A stretch of DNA of 64,000 nt from Agriotes lineatus. Its lineage: Eukaryota > Arthropoda > Insecta > Coleoptera > Elateridae. The notes beneath the pieces were generated by a model. The model worked only from the letters and a program-made list of their open reading frames with translations. It was not told the DNA's origin and did not search any database. The stretch lies in contig CALNHX010002792.1 of assembly GCA_940337035.1 (NCBI GenBank), positions 103,728 to 167,727 of the forward strand, in the 5' to 3' direction. A program made the position numbers and the translations under genes. How positions within the stretch are numbered: position 1 is the first letter of the stretch; each line of letters begins with the position of its first letter. Below, piece by piece: positions 46,901 to 61,337 of this stretch.

Positions 46901-49900
46901 AATACTTAACAGGTAACCTTTAGTATTGTAGATAGCCTTCAAAAGGACATATCTCGTGCATTAGAAATAATGCAAGCGTCGAGATGGCAGAATAGGTATT
47001 TCAAAGAGCGCTAATAGACACATTTTTATATACTATTTCCGGCCGGCTATTACACTTCATATACCCAGAAGATGCCTTTCCGCATTGTATTTACGTTCAG
47101 TCAACCTCTAATGGCATGAGCTAATACCTGTGTCGTACAAACGCTAACCAAATCATACGTATTTACAATGTCGTGGTACGGTGCGATAGTCAAAAGTAGC
47201 TTTAAATTATACCAGTAGCTATTTAAAGCAGATATTGTCGTTTATTAACCCTCATATTGCAAGGGCTTATTCTTATGGCCCCTAAAAGCTATCCAAATCA
47301 TTTTTACAATGCCAATAAGCAGTAATAATACTTAACAGGTAACCTTTAGTATTGTAGATAGCCTTCAAAAGGACATATCTCGTGCATTGGAAACAACGCG
47401 AGCGTCGAGATGGCAGAATAGGTATTTCCAAGAGCGCTAATAGATACATTTTTATATACCCATTCCGGCCGGCTATTAAACTTCATATACCCAGAAGAGG
47501 CCTTTCCGCATTCTATTTACGTTCAGTCAACCTCTAATGGCATGAGCTAATACCTGTGTCGTACAAACGCTAACCAAATCATACGTATTTACAATGTAGA
47601 GGTGCAGTGCGATAGTCAAAAGTAGCTTTAAATTATACCAGAAGCTATTTAAAACAGATATTGTCGATTATTAACCCTCACATTGCAAGGACTTATTCTT
47701 ATGGCCCCTAAAAGCTATCGAAATCATTTTTACAATGCAAATAAGCAAAAATAATACTTAACAGGTAACCTTTAGTATTGTAGATAGCCTTCAAAAGGAC
47801 ATATCTCGTGCATTGGAAATAACGCCAGCGTCGAGATAGCAGAATAGGTATTTCCAAGAGCGCTAATAGACACCTTTTTATATACCCATTCCGGCCGGCT
47901 ATTACACTTCATATACCCAGAAGATGCCTTTCCGCATTGTATTTACGTTCAGTCAACCTCTAGTGGAATGAGCTAATACCTGTGTCGTACAAACGCTAAC
48001 CAAATCATACGTATTTACAATGTCGTGGTACGGTGCGATAGTCAAAAGTAGCTTTAAATTATACCAGAAGCAGATATTGTCGTTTATTAACCCTCATATT
48101 GCAAGGGCTTATTCTTATGGCCCCTAAAAGCTATCCAAATCATTTTTACAATGCCAATAAGCAGAAATAATACTTAACAGGTAACCTTTAGTATTGTAGA
48201 TAGCCTTCAAAAGGACATATCTCGTGCATTGGAAATAATGCGAGCGTCGAGATGGCAGAATAGGTATTTCAAAGGGCGCTAATAGACACATTTTTATATA
48301 CTATTTCCGGCCGGCTATTACACTTCATATACCCAGAAGATGCCTTTCCGCATTGTATTTACGTTCAGTCAACCTCTAATGGCATGAGCTAATACCTGTG
48401 TCGTACAAACGCTAACCAAATCATACGTATTTACAATGTCGTGGTACGGTGCGATAGTCAAAAGTAGCTTTAAATTATACCAGTAGCTATTTAAAGCAGA
48501 TATTGTCGTTTATTAACCCTCATATTGCAAGGGCTTATTCTTATGGCCCCTAAAAGCTATCCAAATCATTTTTACAATGCCAATAAGCAGTAATAATACT
48601 TAACAGGTAACCTTTAGTATTGTAGATAGCCTTCAAAAGGACATATCTCGTGCATTGGAAATAACGCGAGCGTCGAGATGGCAGAATAGGTATTTCCAAG
48701 AGCGCTAATTGATACATTTTTATATACCCATTCCGGCCGGCTATTACACTTCATATACCCAGAAGAGGCCTTTCCGCATTGTATTTACGTTCAGTCAACC
48801 TCTAATGGCATGAGCTAATACCTGTGTCGTACAAACGCTAACCAAATCATACGTATTTACAATGTAGAGGTGCAGTGCGATAGTCAAAAGTAGCTTTAAA
48901 TTATACCAGAAGCTATTTAAAACAGATATTGTCGATTATTAACCCTCACATTGCAAGGACTTATTCTTATGGCCCCTAAAAGCTATCGAAATCATTTTTA
49001 CAATGCAAATAAGCAAAAATAATACTTAACAGGTAACCTTTAGTATTGTAGATAGCCTTCAAAAGGACATATCTCGTGCATTGTAAATAACGCCAGCGTC
49101 GAGATGGCAGAATAGGTATTTCCAAGAGCGCTAATAGACACCTTTTTATATACCCATTCCGGCCGGCTATTACACTTCATATACCCAGAAGATGCCTTTC
49201 CGCATTGTATTTACGTTCAGTCAACCTCTAGTGGAATGAGCTAATACCTGTGTCGTACAAACGCTAACCAAATCATACGTATTTACAATGTCGTGGTACG
49301 GTGCGATAGTCAAAAGTAGCTTTAAATTATACCAGAAGCAGATATTGTCGTTTATTAACCCTCATATTGCAAGGGCTTATTCTTATGGCCCCTAAAAGGT
49401 ATCCAAATCATTTTTACAATGCCAATAAGCAGAAATAATACTTAACAGGTAACCTTTAGTATTGTAGATAGCCTTCAAAAGGACATATCTCGTGCATTGG
49501 AAATAATGCGAGCGTCGAGATGGCAGAATAGGTATTTCAAAGAGCGCTAATAGACACATTTTTATATACTATTTCCGGCCGGCTATTACACTTCATATAC
49601 CCAGAAGATGCCTTTCCGCATTGTATTTACGTTCAGTCAACCTCTAATGGCATGAGCTAATACCTGTGTCGTACAAACGCTAACCAAATCATACGTATTT
49701 ACAATGTAGAGGTGCAGTGCGATAGTCAAAAGTAGCTTTAAATTATACCAGTAGCTATTTAAAGCAGATATTGTCGCTTACTAACCCTCATATTGCAAGG
49801 GCTTATTCTTATGGCCCCTAAAAGCTATCCAAATCATATTTACAATGCCAATAAGCAGTAATAATACTTAATAAGTAACTTTTAGTATTGTAGATAGCCT

Positions 49901-51532
49901 TCAAAAATGCATATCTCGTGCATTGGAAATAACGCGAGCGTCGAAATTCCAGAATAGATATTTCCAAGAGCGCTAATAGACACATTTTTATATACTATTT
50001 CCGGCCGGCTATTACACTTCATATACCCAGAAGATGCCTTTCCGCATTGTATTTACGTTCAGTTAACCTCTAATGGCATGAGCTAATACCTGTGTCGTAC
50101 AAACGCTAACCAAATCATAGGTATTTACAATGTAGAGGTGCAGTGCGATAGTCAAAAGTAGCTTTAAATTATACCAGAAGCTATTTAAAGCAGATATTGT
50201 CGCTTATTAACCCTCATATTGCAAGGGCTTATTCTTATGGCCCCTAAAAGCTATCCAAATCATATTTACAATGCCAGTAAGCAGTAATAATAATTAATAA
50301 GTAACTTTTAGTATTGTAGATAGCCTTCAAAAATGCATATCTCGTGCATTGGAAATAACGCGAGCGTTGAAATTCCAAAATAGATATTTTCAAGAGCGCT
50401 AATAGACACATTTTTATATACTATTTCCGGCCGGCTATTACACTTCATATACCCAGAAGATGCCTTTCCGCATTGTATTTACGTTCAGTCAACCTCTAAT
50501 GGCATGAGCTAATACCTGTGTCGTACAAACGCTAACCAAATCATACGTATTTACAATGTCGTGGTACGGTGCGATAGTCAAAAGTAGCTTTAAATTATAC
50601 CAGAAGCTATTTAAAGCAGATATTGTCGTTTATTAACCCTCATATTGCAAGGGCTTATTCTTATTGCCCCTAAAAGCTATCCAAATCATATTTACAATGC
50701 CAATAAGCAGTAATAATACTTAATAAGTAACTTTTAGTGATGTAGATATCCTTCAAAAATGCATATCTCGTGCATTGGAAATAACGCGTGCGTTGAAATT
50801 CCAAAATAGATATTTCCAAGAGCGCTAATAGACACATTTTTATATACTATTTCCGGCCAGCTATTACACTTCATATACCCAGAAGATGCCTTTCCGCATT
50901 GTATTTACGTTCAGTCAACCTCTAATGGCATGAGCTAATACCTGTGTCGTACAAACGCTAACCAAATCATACGTATTTACAATGTCGTGGTACGGTGCGA
51001 TAGTCAAAAGTAGCTTTAAATTATACCAGAAGCTATTCAAAGCAGATATTGTCGTTTATTAACCCTCATATTGCAAGGGCTTATTCTTATGGCCCCTAAA
51101 AGCTATAGAAATCATTTTTACAATGCCAATAAGAAGAAATAATACTTAACAGGTAACCTTTAGTATTGTAGATAGCCTTCAAAAGGACATATCTCGTGCA
51201 TTGGAAATAACGCCAGCGTCGAGATTGCAGAATAGGTATTTCAAAGAGCGCTAATAGACACATTTTTATATACTATTTCCGGCCGGCTATTACACTTCAT
51301 ATACCCAGAAGATGCATTTCCGCATTGTATTTACGTTCAGTCAACCTCTAATGGCATGAGCTAATACCTGTGTCGTACAAACGCTAACAAAATCATACGT
51401 ATTTACAATGTCGTGGTACGGTGCGATAGTCAAAAGTAGCTTTAAATTATACCAGAAGCTATTTAAAGCAGATATTGTCGTTTATTAACCCTCATATTGC
51501 AAGGGCTTATTCTTATGGCCCCTAAGAGCTAT
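37995..51532 (+). repeat. Large higher-order repeat: two copies of a 14/18-monomer block
   Basis: Bases 37995-42127 match 43935-48067 at a constant 5940-bp offset, sharing private variants such as AAAAGGAGCTTTAAATT (40412 and 46352) and AAAGTAGATATTG. From 42128 the match continues not at that offset but at about 7624 bp. 42128 to about 43905 matches 49752 to about 51532, including AGTGATGTAGATATCC (43109 and 50736) and CCGGCCAGC. The second copy thus has about 1684 bp (four monomers, 48068-49751) that the first lacks. The four extra monomers resemble types found elsewhere in the block, so they were probably gained or lost by unequal exchange. Confidence 0.85.
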
Positions 51533-54500
51533 AGAAATCATTTTTACAATGCCAATAAGAAGAAATAATACTTAACAGGTAACCTTTAGTATTGTAGATA
51601 GCCTTCAAAAGGACATACCTCGTGCATTGGAAATAATGCGAGCGTCGAGATGGCAGAATAGGTATTTCAAAGAGCGCTAATAGACACATTTATATATACT
51701 ATTTCCGGCCGGCTATTACACTTCATATACCCAGAAGATGCCTTTCCGCATTGTATTTACGTTCAGTCAACCTCTAATGGCATGAGCTAATACCTGTGTC
51801 GTACAAACGCTAACCAAATCATACGTATTTACAATGTCGTGGTACGGTGCGATAGTCGAAAGTAGCTTTAAATTATACCAGTAGCTATTTAAAGCAGATA
51901 TTGTCGTTTATTAACCCTCATATTGCAAGGGCTTATTCTTATGGCCCCTAAAAGCTATCCAAATCATTTTTACAATGCCAATAAGCAGTAATAATACTTA
52001 ACAGGTAACCTTTAGTATTGTAGATAGTCTTCAAAAGGACATATCTCGTGCATTGGAAATAACGGGAGCGTCGAGATGGCAGAATAGGTATTTCCAAGCG
52101 CGCTAATAGACGCATTTTTATATACTATTTCCGGCCGGCTATTACACTTCATATACCCAGAAGATGCCTTTCCGCATTGTATTTACGTTCAGTCAACCTC
52201 TAATGGCATGAGCTAATACCTGTGTCGTACAAACGCTAACCAAATCATACGTATTTACAATGCCGTGGTACGGTGCGATAGTCAAAAGTAGCTTTAAATT
52301 ATACCATAAGCTATTTAAAGCAGATATTGTCGTTTATTAACCCTCATATTGCAAGGGCTTATTCTTATGGCCCCTAAAAGCTATCGAAATCATTTTTACA
52401 ATGCCAATAAGCGGAAATAATACTTAACAGGTAACCTTTAGTATTGTAGATAGCCTTCAAAAGGACATATCTCGTGCATTGGAAATAACGCCAGCGTCGA
52501 GATGGCAGAATAGGTATTTCAAAGAGCGCTAATAGACACATTTTTATATACTATTTCCGGCCGGCTATTACACTTCATATACCCAGAAGATGCATTTCCG
52601 CATTGTATTTACGTTCAGTCAACCTCTAATGGCATGAGCTAATACCTGTGTCGTACAAACACTAACCAAATCATACGTATTTACTATGTCGTGGTACGGT
52701 GCGATAGTCAAAAATAGCTTTAAATTATATCAGAAGCTATTTAAAGCAGATATTGTCGTTTATTAACCCTCATATTGCAAGGGCTTATTCTTATGGCCCC
52801 TAAAAGCTATCCAAATCATTTTTACAATGCCAATAAGCAGTAATAATACTTAACAGGTAACCTTTAGTATTGTAGATAGCCTTCAAAAGGACATATCTCG
52901 TGCATTGGAAATAACGCGAGCGTCGAGATGGCAGAATAGGTATTTCCAAGAGCGCTAACAGACACATTTTTATATACTATTTCCGGCCGGCTATTACACT
53001 TCATATACCCAGAAGATGCCTTTCCGCATTGTATTTACGTTCAGTTAACCTCTAATGGCATGAGCTAATACCTGTGTCGTACAAACGCTAACCAAATCAT
53101 AGGTATTTACAATGTAGAGGTGCAGTGCGATAGTCAAAAGTAGCTTTAAATTATACCAGAAGCTATTTAAAGCAGATATTGTCGCTTATTAACCCTCATA
53201 TTGCAAGGGCTTATTCTTATGGCCCCTAAAAGCTATCCAAATCATATTTACAATGCCAGTAAGCAGTAATAATAATTAATAAGTAACTTTTAGTATTGTA
53301 GATAGCCTTCAAAAATGCATATCTCGTGCATTGGAAATAACGCGAGCGTTGAAATTCCAAAATAGATATTTTCAAGAGCGCTAATAGACACATTTTTATA
53401 TACTATTTCCGGCCGGCTATTACACTTCATATACCCAGAAGATGCCTTTCCGCATTGTATTTACGTTCAGTCAACCTCTAATGGCATGAGCTAATACCTG
53501 TGTCGTACAAACGCTAACCAAATCATACGTATTTACAATGTCGTGGTACGGTGCGATAGTCAAAAGTAGCTTTAAATTATACCAGAAGCTATTTAAAACA
53601 GATATTGTCGATTATTAACCCTCACATTGCAAGGGCTTATTCTTATGGCCCCTAAAAGCTATCCAAATCATATTTACAATGCCAGTAAGCAGTAATAATA
53701 ATTAATAAGTAACTTTTAGTATTGTAGATAGCCTTCAAAAATGCATATCTCGTGCATTGGAAATAACGCGAGCGTTGAAATTCCAAAATAGATATTTTCA
53801 AGAGCGCTAATAGACACATTTTTATATACTATTTCCGGCCGGCTATTACACTTCATATACCCAGAAGATGCCTTTCCGCATTGTATTTACGTTCAGTCAA
53901 CCTCTAATGGCATGAGCTAATACCTGTGTCGTACAAACGCTAACCAAATCATACGTATTTACAATGTCGTGGTACGGTGCGATAGTCAAAAGTAGCTTTA
54001 AATTATACCAGAAGCTATTTAAAACAGATATTGTCGATTATTAACCCTCACATTGCAAGGACTTATTCTTATGGCCCCTAAAAGCTATCGAAATCATTTT
54101 TACAATGCAATTAAGCAAAAATAATACTTAACAGGTAACCTTTAGTATTGTAGATAGCCTTCAAAAGGACATATCTCGTGCATTGGAAATAACGCCAGCG
54201 TCGAGATGGCAGAATAGGTATTTCCAAGAGCGCTAATAGACACCTTTTTATATACCCATTCCGGCCGGCTATTACACTTCATATACCCAGAAGATGCCTT
54301 TCCGCATTGTATTTACGTTCAGTCAACCTCTATTGGAATGAGCTAATACCTGTGTCGTACAAACGCTAACCAAATCATACGTATTTACAATGTAGAGGTG
54401 CAGTGCGATAGTCAAAAGTAGCTTTAAATTATACCAGAAGCTATTTAAAGCAGATATTGTCGCTTATTAACCCTCATATTGCAAGGGCTTATTCTTATGG

Positions 54501-57500
54501 CCCCTAAAAGCTATCCAAATCATATTTACAATGCCAGTAAGCAGTAATAATAATTAATAAGTAACTTTTAGTATTGTAGATAGCCTTCAAAAATGCATAT
54601 CTCGTGCATTGGAAATAACGCGAGCGTTGAAATTCCAAAATAGATATTTTCAAGAGCGCTAATAGACACATTTTTATATACTATTTCCGGCCGGCTATTA
54701 CACTTCATATACCCAGAAGATGCCTTTCCGCATTGTATTTACGTTCAGTCAACCTCTAATGGCATGAGCTAATACCTGTGTCGTACAAACGCTAACCAAA
54801 TCATACGTATTTACAATGTCGTGGTACGGTGCGATAGTCAAAAGTAGCTTTAAATTATACCAGTAGCTATTTAAAGCAGATATTGTCGTTTATTAACCCT
54901 CATATTGCAAGGGCTTATTCTTATGGCCCCTAAAAGCTATCCAAATCATTTTTACAATGCCAATAAGCAGTAATAATACTTAACAGGTAACCTTTAGTAT
55001 TGTAGATAGCCTTCAAAAGGACATATCTCGTGCATTGGAAATAACGCGAGCGTCGAGATGGCAGAATAGGTATTTCCAAGAGCGCTAACAGACACATTTT
55101 TATATACTATTTCCGGCCGGCTATTACACTTCATATACCCAGAAGATGCCTTTCCGCATTGTATTTACGTTCAGTCAACCTCTAATGGCATGAGCTAATA
55201 CCTGTGTCGTACAAACGCTAACCAAATCATACGTATTTACAATGTCGTGGTACGGTGCGATAGTCAAAAGTAGCTTTAAATTATACCAGAAGCTATTTAA
55301 AGCAGATATTGTCGCTTATTAACCCTCATATTGCAAGGGCTTATTCTTATGGCCCCTAAAAGCTATCCAAATCATATTTACAATGCCAATAAGCAGTAAT
55401 AATACTTAATAAGTAACTTTTAGTATTGTAGATAGCCTTCAAAAATGCATATCTCGTGCATTGGAAATAACGCCAGCGTTGAAATTCCAAAATAGATATT
55501 TCCAAGAGCGCTAATAGACACATTTTTATATACTATTTCCGGCCGGCTATTACACTTCATATACCCAGAAGATGCCTTTCCGCATTGTATTTACGTTCAG
55601 TCAACCTCTAATGGCATGAGCTAATACCTGTGTCGTACAAACGCTAACCAAATCATACGTATTTACAATGTCGTGGTACGGTGCGATAGTCAAAAGTAGC
55701 TTTAAATTATACCAGAAGCTATTTAAAACAGATATTGTCGATTATTAACCCTCACATTGCAAGCACTTATTCTTATGGCCCCTAAAAGCTATCGAAATCA
55801 TTTTTACAATGCAAATAAGCAAAAATAATACTTAACAGGTAACCTTTAGTATTGTAGATAGCCTTCAAAAGGACATATCTCGTGCATTGGAAATAACGCC
55901 AGCGTCGAGATGGCAGAATAGGTATTTCCAAGAGCGCTAATAGACACCTTTTTATATACCCATTCCGGTCGGCTATTACACTTCATATACCCAGAAGATG
56001 CCTTTCCGCATTGTATTTACGTTCAGTCAACCTCTAGTGGAATGAGCTAATACCTGTGTCGTACAAACGCTAACCAAATCATACGTATTTACAATGTCGT
56101 GGTACGGTGCGATAGTCAAAAGTAGCTTTAAATTATACCAGAAGCAGATATTGTCGTTTATTAACCCTCATATTGCAAGGGCTTATTCTTATGGCCCCTA
56201 AAAGCTATCCAAATCATTTTTACAATGCCAATAAGCAGAAATAATACTTAACAGGTAACCTTTAGTATTGTAGATAGCCTTCAAAAGGACATATCTCGTG
56301 CATTGGAAATAATGCGAGCGTCGAGATGGCAGAATAGGTATTTCAAAGAGCGCTAATAGACACATTTTTATATACTATTTCCGGCCGGCTATTACACTTC
56401 ATATACCCAGAAGATGCCTTTCCGCATTGTATTTACGTTCAGTCAACCTCTAATGGCATGAGCTAATACCTGTGTCGTACAAACGCTAACCAAATCATAC
56501 GTATTTACAATGTCGTGGTACGGTGCGATAGTTAAAAGTAGCTTTAAATTATACCAGTAGCTATTTAAAGCAGATATTGTCGTTTATTAACCCTCATATT
56601 GCAAGGGCTTATTCTTATGGCCCCTAAAAGCTATCGAAATCATTTTTACAATGCAAATAAGCAAAAATAATACTTAACAGGTAACCTTTAGTATTGTAGA
56701 TAGCCTTCAAAAGGACATATCTCGTGCATTGGAAATAACGCCAGCGTCGAGATGGCAGAATAGGTATTTCCAAGAGCGCTAATAGACACCTTTTTATATA
56801 CCCATTCCGGCCGGCTATTACACTTCATATACCCAGAAGATGCCTTTCCGCATTGTATTTACGTTCAGTTAACCTCTAATGGCATGAGCTAATACCTGTG
56901 TCGTACAAACGCTAACCAAATCATAGGTATTTACAATGTAGAGGTGCAGTGCGATAGTCAAAAGTAGCTTTAAATTATACCAGAAGCTATTTAAAGCAGA
57001 TATTGTCGCTTATTAACCCTCATATTGCAAGGGCTTATTCTTATGGCCCCTAAAAGCTATCCAAATCATATTTACAATGCCAGTAAGCAGTAATAATAAT
57101 TAATAAGTAACTTTTAGTATTGTAGATAGCCTTCAAAAATGCATATCTCGTGCATTGGAAAAAACGCGAGCGTTGAAATTCCAAAATAGATATTTTCAAG
57201 AGCGCTAATAGACACATTTTTATATACTATTTCCGGCCGGCTATTACACTTCATATACCCAGAAGATGCCTTTCCGCATTGTATTTACGTTCAGTCAACC
57301 TCTAATGGCATGAGCTAATACCTGTGTCGTACAAACGCTAACCAAATCATACGTATTTACAATGTCGTGGTACGGTGCGATAGTCAAAAGTAGCTTTAAA
57401 TTATACCAGAAGCTATTTAAAACAGATATTGTCGATTATTAACCCTCACATTGCAAGGACTTATTCTTATGGCCCCTAAAAGCTATCGAAATCATTTTTA

Positions 57501-60500
57501 CAATGCAAATAAGCAAAAATAATACTTAACAGGTAACCTTTAGTATTGTAGATAGCCTTCAAAAGGACATATCTCGTGCATTGGAAATAACGCCAGCGTC
57601 GAGATGGCAGAATAGGTATTTCCAAGAGCGCTAATAGACACCTTTTTATATACCCATTCCGGCCGGCTATTACACTTCATATACCCAGAAGATGCCTTTC
57701 CGCATTGTATTTACGTTCAGTCAACCTCTAGTGGAATGAGCTAATACCTGTGTCGTACAAACGCTAACCAAATCATACGTATTTACAATGTCGTGGTACG
57801 GTGCGATAGTCAAAAGTAGCTTTAAATTATACCAGAAGCAGATATTGTCGTTTATTAACCCTCATATTGCAAGGGCTTATTCTTATGGCCCCTAAAAGCT
57901 ATCCAAATCATTTTTACAATGCCAATAAGCAGAAATAATACTTAACAGGTAACCTTTAGTATTGTAGATAGCCTTCAAAAGGACATATCTCGTGCATTGG
58001 AAATAATGCGAGCGTCGAGATGGCAGAATAGGTATTTCAAAGAGCGCTAATAGACACATTTTTATATACTATTTCCGGCCGGCTATTACACTTCATATAC
58101 CCAGAAGATGCCTTTCCGCATTGTATTTACGTTCAGTCAACCTCTAATGGCATGAGCTAATACCTGTGTCGTACAAACGCTAACCAAATCATACGTATTT
58201 ACAATGTCGTGGTACGGTGCGATAGTCAAAAGTAGCTTTAAATTATACCAGTAGCTATTTAAAGCAGATATTGTCGTTTATTAACCCTCATATTGCAAGG
58301 GCTTATTCTTATGGCCCCTAAAAGCTATCCAAATCATTTTTACAATGCCAATAAGCAGTAATAATACTTAACAGGTAACCTTTAGTATTGTAGATAGCCT
58401 TCAAAAGGACATATCTCGTGCATTGGAAATAACGCGAGCGTCGAGATGGCAGAATAGGTATTTCCAAGAGCGCTAACAGACACATTTTTATATACTATTT
58501 CCGGCCGGCTATTACACTTCATATACCCAGAAGATGCCTTTCCGCATTGTATTTACGTTCAGTCAACCTCTAATGGCATGAGCTAATACCTGTGTCGTAC
58601 AAACGCTAACCAAATCATACGTATTTACAATGTAGAGGTGCAGTGCGATAGTCAAAAGTAGCTTTAAATTATACCAGAAGCTATTTAAAGCAGATATTGT
58701 CGCTTATTAACCCTCATATTGCAAGGGCTTATTCTTATGGCCCCTAAAAGCTATCCAAATCATATTTACAATGCCAATAAGCAGTAATAATACTTAATAA
58801 GTAACTTTAGTATTGTAGATAGCCTTCAAAAATGCATATCTCGTGCATTGGAAATAACGCCAGCGTTGAAATTCCAAAATAGATATTTCCAAGAGCGCTA
58901 ATAGACACATTTTTATATACTATTTCCGGCCGGCTATTACACTTCATATACCCAGAAGATGCCTTTCCGCATTGTATTTACGTTCAGTCAACCTCTAATG
59001 GCATGAGCTAATACCTGTGTCGTACAAACGCTAACCAAATCATACGTATTTACAATGCCGTGCTACGGTGCGATAGTCAAAAGTAGCTTTTAATTATACC
59101 AGAAGCTATTTAAAGCAGATATTGTCGTTTATTAACCCTCATATTGCAAGGGCTTATTCTTATTGCCCCTAAAAGCTATCCAAATCATATTTACAATGCC
59201 AATAAGCAGTAATAATACTTAATAAGTAACTTTTAGTATTGTAGATATCCTTCAAAAATGCATATCTCGTGCATTGGAAATAACGCGTGCGTTGAAATTC
59301 CAAAATAGATATTTCCAAGAGCGCTAATAGACACATTTTTATATACTATTTCCGGCCAGCTATTACACTTCATATACCCAGAAGATGCCTTTCCGCATTG
59401 TATTTACGTTCAGTCAACCTCTAATGGCATGAGCTAATACCTGTGTCGTACAAACGCTAACCAAATCATACGTATTTACAATGTCGTGGTACGGTGCGAT
59501 AGTCAAAAGTAGCTTTAAATTATACCAGAAGCTATTTAAAGCAGATATTGTCGTTTATTAACCCTCATTTTGCAAGGGCTTATTCTTATGGCCCCTAAAA
59601 GCTATAGAAATCATTTTTACAATGCCAATAAGAAGAAATAATACTTAACAGGTAACCTTTAGTATTGTAGATAGCCTTCAAAAGGACATATCTCGTTCAT
59701 TGGAAATAACGCCAGCGTCGAGATTGCAGAATAGGTATTTCAAAGAGCGCTAATAGACACATTTTTATATACTATTTCCGGCCGGCTATTACACTTCATA
59801 TACCCAGAAGATGCATTTCCGCATTGTATTTACGTTCAGTCAACCTCTAATGGCATGAGCTAATACCTGTGTCGTACAAACGCTAACAAAATCATACGTA
59901 TTTACAATGTCGTGGTACGGTGCGATAGTCAAAAGTAGCTTTAAATTATACCAGAAGCTATTTAAAGCAGATATTGTCGTTTATTAACCCTCATATTGCA
60001 AGGGCTTATTCTTATGGCCCCTAAGAGCTATAGAAATCATTTTTACAATGCCAATAAGAAGAAATAATACTTAACAGGTAACCTTTAGTATTGTAGATAG
60101 CCTTCAAAAGGACATACCTCGTGCATTGGAAATAATTCGAGCGTCGAGATGGCAGAATAGGTATTTCAAAGAGCGCTAATAGACACATTTATATATACTA
60201 TTTCCGGCCGGCTATTACACTTCATATACCCAGAAGATGCCTTTCCGCATTGTATTTACGTTCAGTCAACCTCTAATGGCATGAGCTAATACCTGTGTCG
60301 TACAAACGCTAACCAAATCATACGTATTTACAATGTCGAGGTACGGTGCAATAGTCGAAAGTAGCTTTAAATTATACCATAAGCTATTTAAAGCAGATAT
60401 TGTCGTTTATTAACCCTCATATTGCAAGGGCTTATTCTTATGGCCCCTAAAAGCTATCCAAATCATTTTTACAATGCCAATAAGCAGTAATAATACTTAA

Positions 60501-61337
60501 CAGGTAACCTTTAGTATTGTAGATAGTCTTCAAAAGGACATATCTCGTGCATTGGAAATAACGCGAGCGTCGAGATGGCAGAATAGGTATTTCCAAGCGC
60601 GCTAATAGACGCATTTTTATATACTATTTCCGACCGGCTATTACACTTCATATACCCAGAAGATGCCTTTCCGCATTGTATTTACGTTCAGTCAACCTCT
60701 AATGGCATGATCTAATACCTGTGTCGTACAAACGCTAACCAAATCATACGTATTTACAATGCCGTGGTACGGTGCGATAGTCAAAAGTAGCTTTAAATTA
60801 TACCATAAGCTATTTAAAGCAGATATTGTCGTTTATTAACCCTCATATTGCAAGGGCTTTTTCTTATGGCCCCTAAAAGCTATCGAAATCATTTTTACAA
60901 TGCCAATAAGCGGAAATAATACTTAACAGGTAACCTTTAGTATTGTAGATAGCCTTCAAAAGGACATATCTCGTGCATTGGAAATAACGCCAGCGTCGAG
61001 ATGGCAGAATAGGTATTTCAAAGAGCGCTAATAGACACATTTTTATATACTATTTCCGGCCGGCTATTACACTTCATATACCCAGAAGATGCATTTCCGC
61101 ATTGTATTTACGTTCAGTCAACCTCTAATGGCATGAGCTAATACCTGTGTCGTACAAACACTAACCAAATCATACGTATTTACTATGTCGTGGTACGGTG
61201 CGATAGTCAAAAATAGCTTTAAATTATACCAGAAGCTATTTAAAGCAGATATTGTCGTTTATTAACCCTCATATTGCAAGGGCTTATTCTTATGGCCCCT
61301 AAAAGCTATCCAAATCATTTTTACAATGCCAATAAGC
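50600..61337 (+). repeat. 20-monomer-offset duplication (period about 8499 bp)
   Basis: About 50600-52838 recurs at about 59100-61337. Landmarks keep a constant 8499-bp offset: CTTATTGCCCCTAAAAG (50659 and 59158), GCGCTAATAGACGC (52100 and 60599), and CAAACACTAACC with TTTACTATGTCG (52682 and 61181). The two copies differ by a few substitutions. Confidence 0.8.
53541..53963 (+). repeat. Recombinant (chimeric) satellite monomer
   Basis: The first part has the AAAACAG, GATTATTAACCCTCACATTG variants of one monomer type. From AAGGGCTTATTC near 53623 onward it has the variants of another: CATATTTACAATGCCAGTAAG, TAATAATTAATAAG and TTGAAATTCCAAAATAG. The neighbours on each side show the two parental types unmixed, so exchange between nearby monomers, with a breakpoint around 53620-53660, is the simplest reading. 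Confidence 0.7.
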
